Positions 63,470 to 64,000 of a stretch of DNA of 64,000 bases are shown piece after piece. The DNA is from Pseudomonas syringae (GTDB lineage Bacteria > Pseudomonadota > Gammaproteobacteria > Pseudomonadales > Pseudomonadaceae), in the NCBI RefSeq assembly GCF_000737245.1, contig NZ_JPQU01000037.1, forward strand, positions 1-64,000, read 5' to 3'. Numbering within the stretch: position 1 is the first letter of the stretch; the number at the start of each line of letters is the position of its first letter. The notes beneath the pieces were generated by a model that saw only the letters and a list, made by a program, of their open reading frames with translations, was not told the origin of the DNA and did not search any database. The position numbers and the translations under genes are program-made.

Positions 63470-64000
63470 TCACCCCGGCAACCGCTCGCGCCATTCCTCC
63501 TCGTGCATTACTTCCCGGGCCATTTCCATGAACACCGTGGCAAGGGCGCTAGGCACTTTGTCGGTGGGCAGCACGGTGAATCCGAAGAATGGAATGGCCG
63601 TGGTCAACTCCCGAAACACCAGGCCCGAAGGCGCGTCGAGCATCGACAGCGGATTGGTGATGCTGACGCCCATACCCTGAGAAACCAGCGCGCAGAGAGT
63701 CATGCTGTAGGGGGTCTCGATGCTCAGGTGGCGGTTGACGCCCGCACGCTCGAAGGCTTCGTCGATCAGCCGCCGGGTGCGGTCCACCGCTGACAGGGAA
63801 ATGAACGACTCGCCGCGCAGGTCTTCCAGGCTGATGCGGGCCTGAGCTGCCAGACGATGCCCGGCGGGTAGCACCACCACGCCGGGCAACTGATACAACT
63901 TGTCGGCATGCACATTGGGTGACTCTCCAACACTCGACGCATAACCGATGTCGCAATAACCCACCGAGGCCCAGCGGCGCACCGTCGCCTCGCTGCGCAT
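63470..64000 (-). CDS. LysR family regulator, C-terminal part (truncated by window edge)
   Basis: The 176 residues in the window are the end of a LysR effector domain: VGYCDIGYASSVGES, VVVLPAGHRLAAQARISLEDLRGESFISL, and LCALVSQGMGVSITNPLSM. The DNA-binding half lies beyond base 64000, so the internal Met at the edge is not the true start. Target and ligand are unknown. Confidence 0.85.
   Translation of the reverse strand: MRSEATVRRWASVGYCDIGYASSVGESPNVHADKLYQLPGVVVLPAGHRLAAQARISLEDLRGESFISLSAVDRTRRLIDEAFERAGVNRHLSIETPYSMTLCALVSQGMGVSITNPLSMLDAPSGLVFRELTTAIPFFGFTVLPTDKVPSALATVFMEMAREVMHEEEWRERLPG

Noticed and set aside
1..64000. CRISPR array, prophage or defence island
   Set aside because: The many repeats are REP/REPIN palindromes with irregular spacing; no cas, integrase, phage structural or restriction genes are seen.

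Overview
The window is about 60% GC chromosomal DNA from a Pseudomonas of the fluorescens/syringae lineage. The evidence is the gene families present, the many Pseudomonas-type REP palindromes (core gtgggagc...gcttgc...cgcgaa) between genes, and an Rsm-type small RNA. No rRNA, tRNA, CRISPR array, prophage or intact insertion sequence is visible.

Layout. 0.5-5.7 kb: a light-signalling cassette of bacteriophytochrome, Rcp1-like response regulator and hybrid kinase. 5.9-7.7 kb: a GlxA/AraC-type regulator and a small membrane protein. 7.8-8.0 kb, minus strand: a probable RsmX-like RNA with four hairpins that present GGA plus a terminator. 8.2-10.8 kb: the NHEJ ligase LigD. 10.9-16.2 kb: a histidine kinase followed by a 1414-residue membrane PAS/GAF/GGDEF/EAL/REC protein. 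16.4-20.3 kb: LysR/RidA, glycerate kinase and an MFS exporter. 20.5-24.4 kb: an operon of a sialidase-fold protein, a membrane protein and an LtaS-like transferase. 24.7-27.5 kb: PnuC with a TonB receptor. 27.7-30.6 kb: a TRAP dicarboxylate transporter. 31-35 kb: a diguanylate cyclase and a chemoreceptor with a C-terminal sensor domain. 35-38 kb: an iron-type ABC importer.

39.3-50.1 kb is an uptake and catabolic locus for a polyamine or omega-amino acid: binding protein, chemoreceptor, two permeases, GabD-type dehydrogenase, ATPase, GabT-type aminotransferase, a HAD-fold protein without its nucleophile, and an Lrp regulator. 51-59.4 kb holds a related set: cupin, PuuB-like FAD amine oxidase, HAD dehalogenase, LysR, aldehyde dehydrogenase, GMC oxidoreductase and a second binding protein that is a close paralogue of the first but has no permease beside it. 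59.9-63.1 kb: DmlR-like regulator, D-malate dehydrogenase and a GhrA-type reductase. A LysR gene runs off the right edge.

The most unusual non-coding structures are two long inverted-repeat elements (38.1-39.15 kb and 50.1-50.96 kb). Their arms carry a long hairpin whose stem sequence differs between arms while pairing is kept. One arm of the first is interrupted by an IS481-family remnant. The leader upstream of the first polyamine-type binding protein is duplicated upstream of the permeases, on the far side of the chemoreceptor gene.
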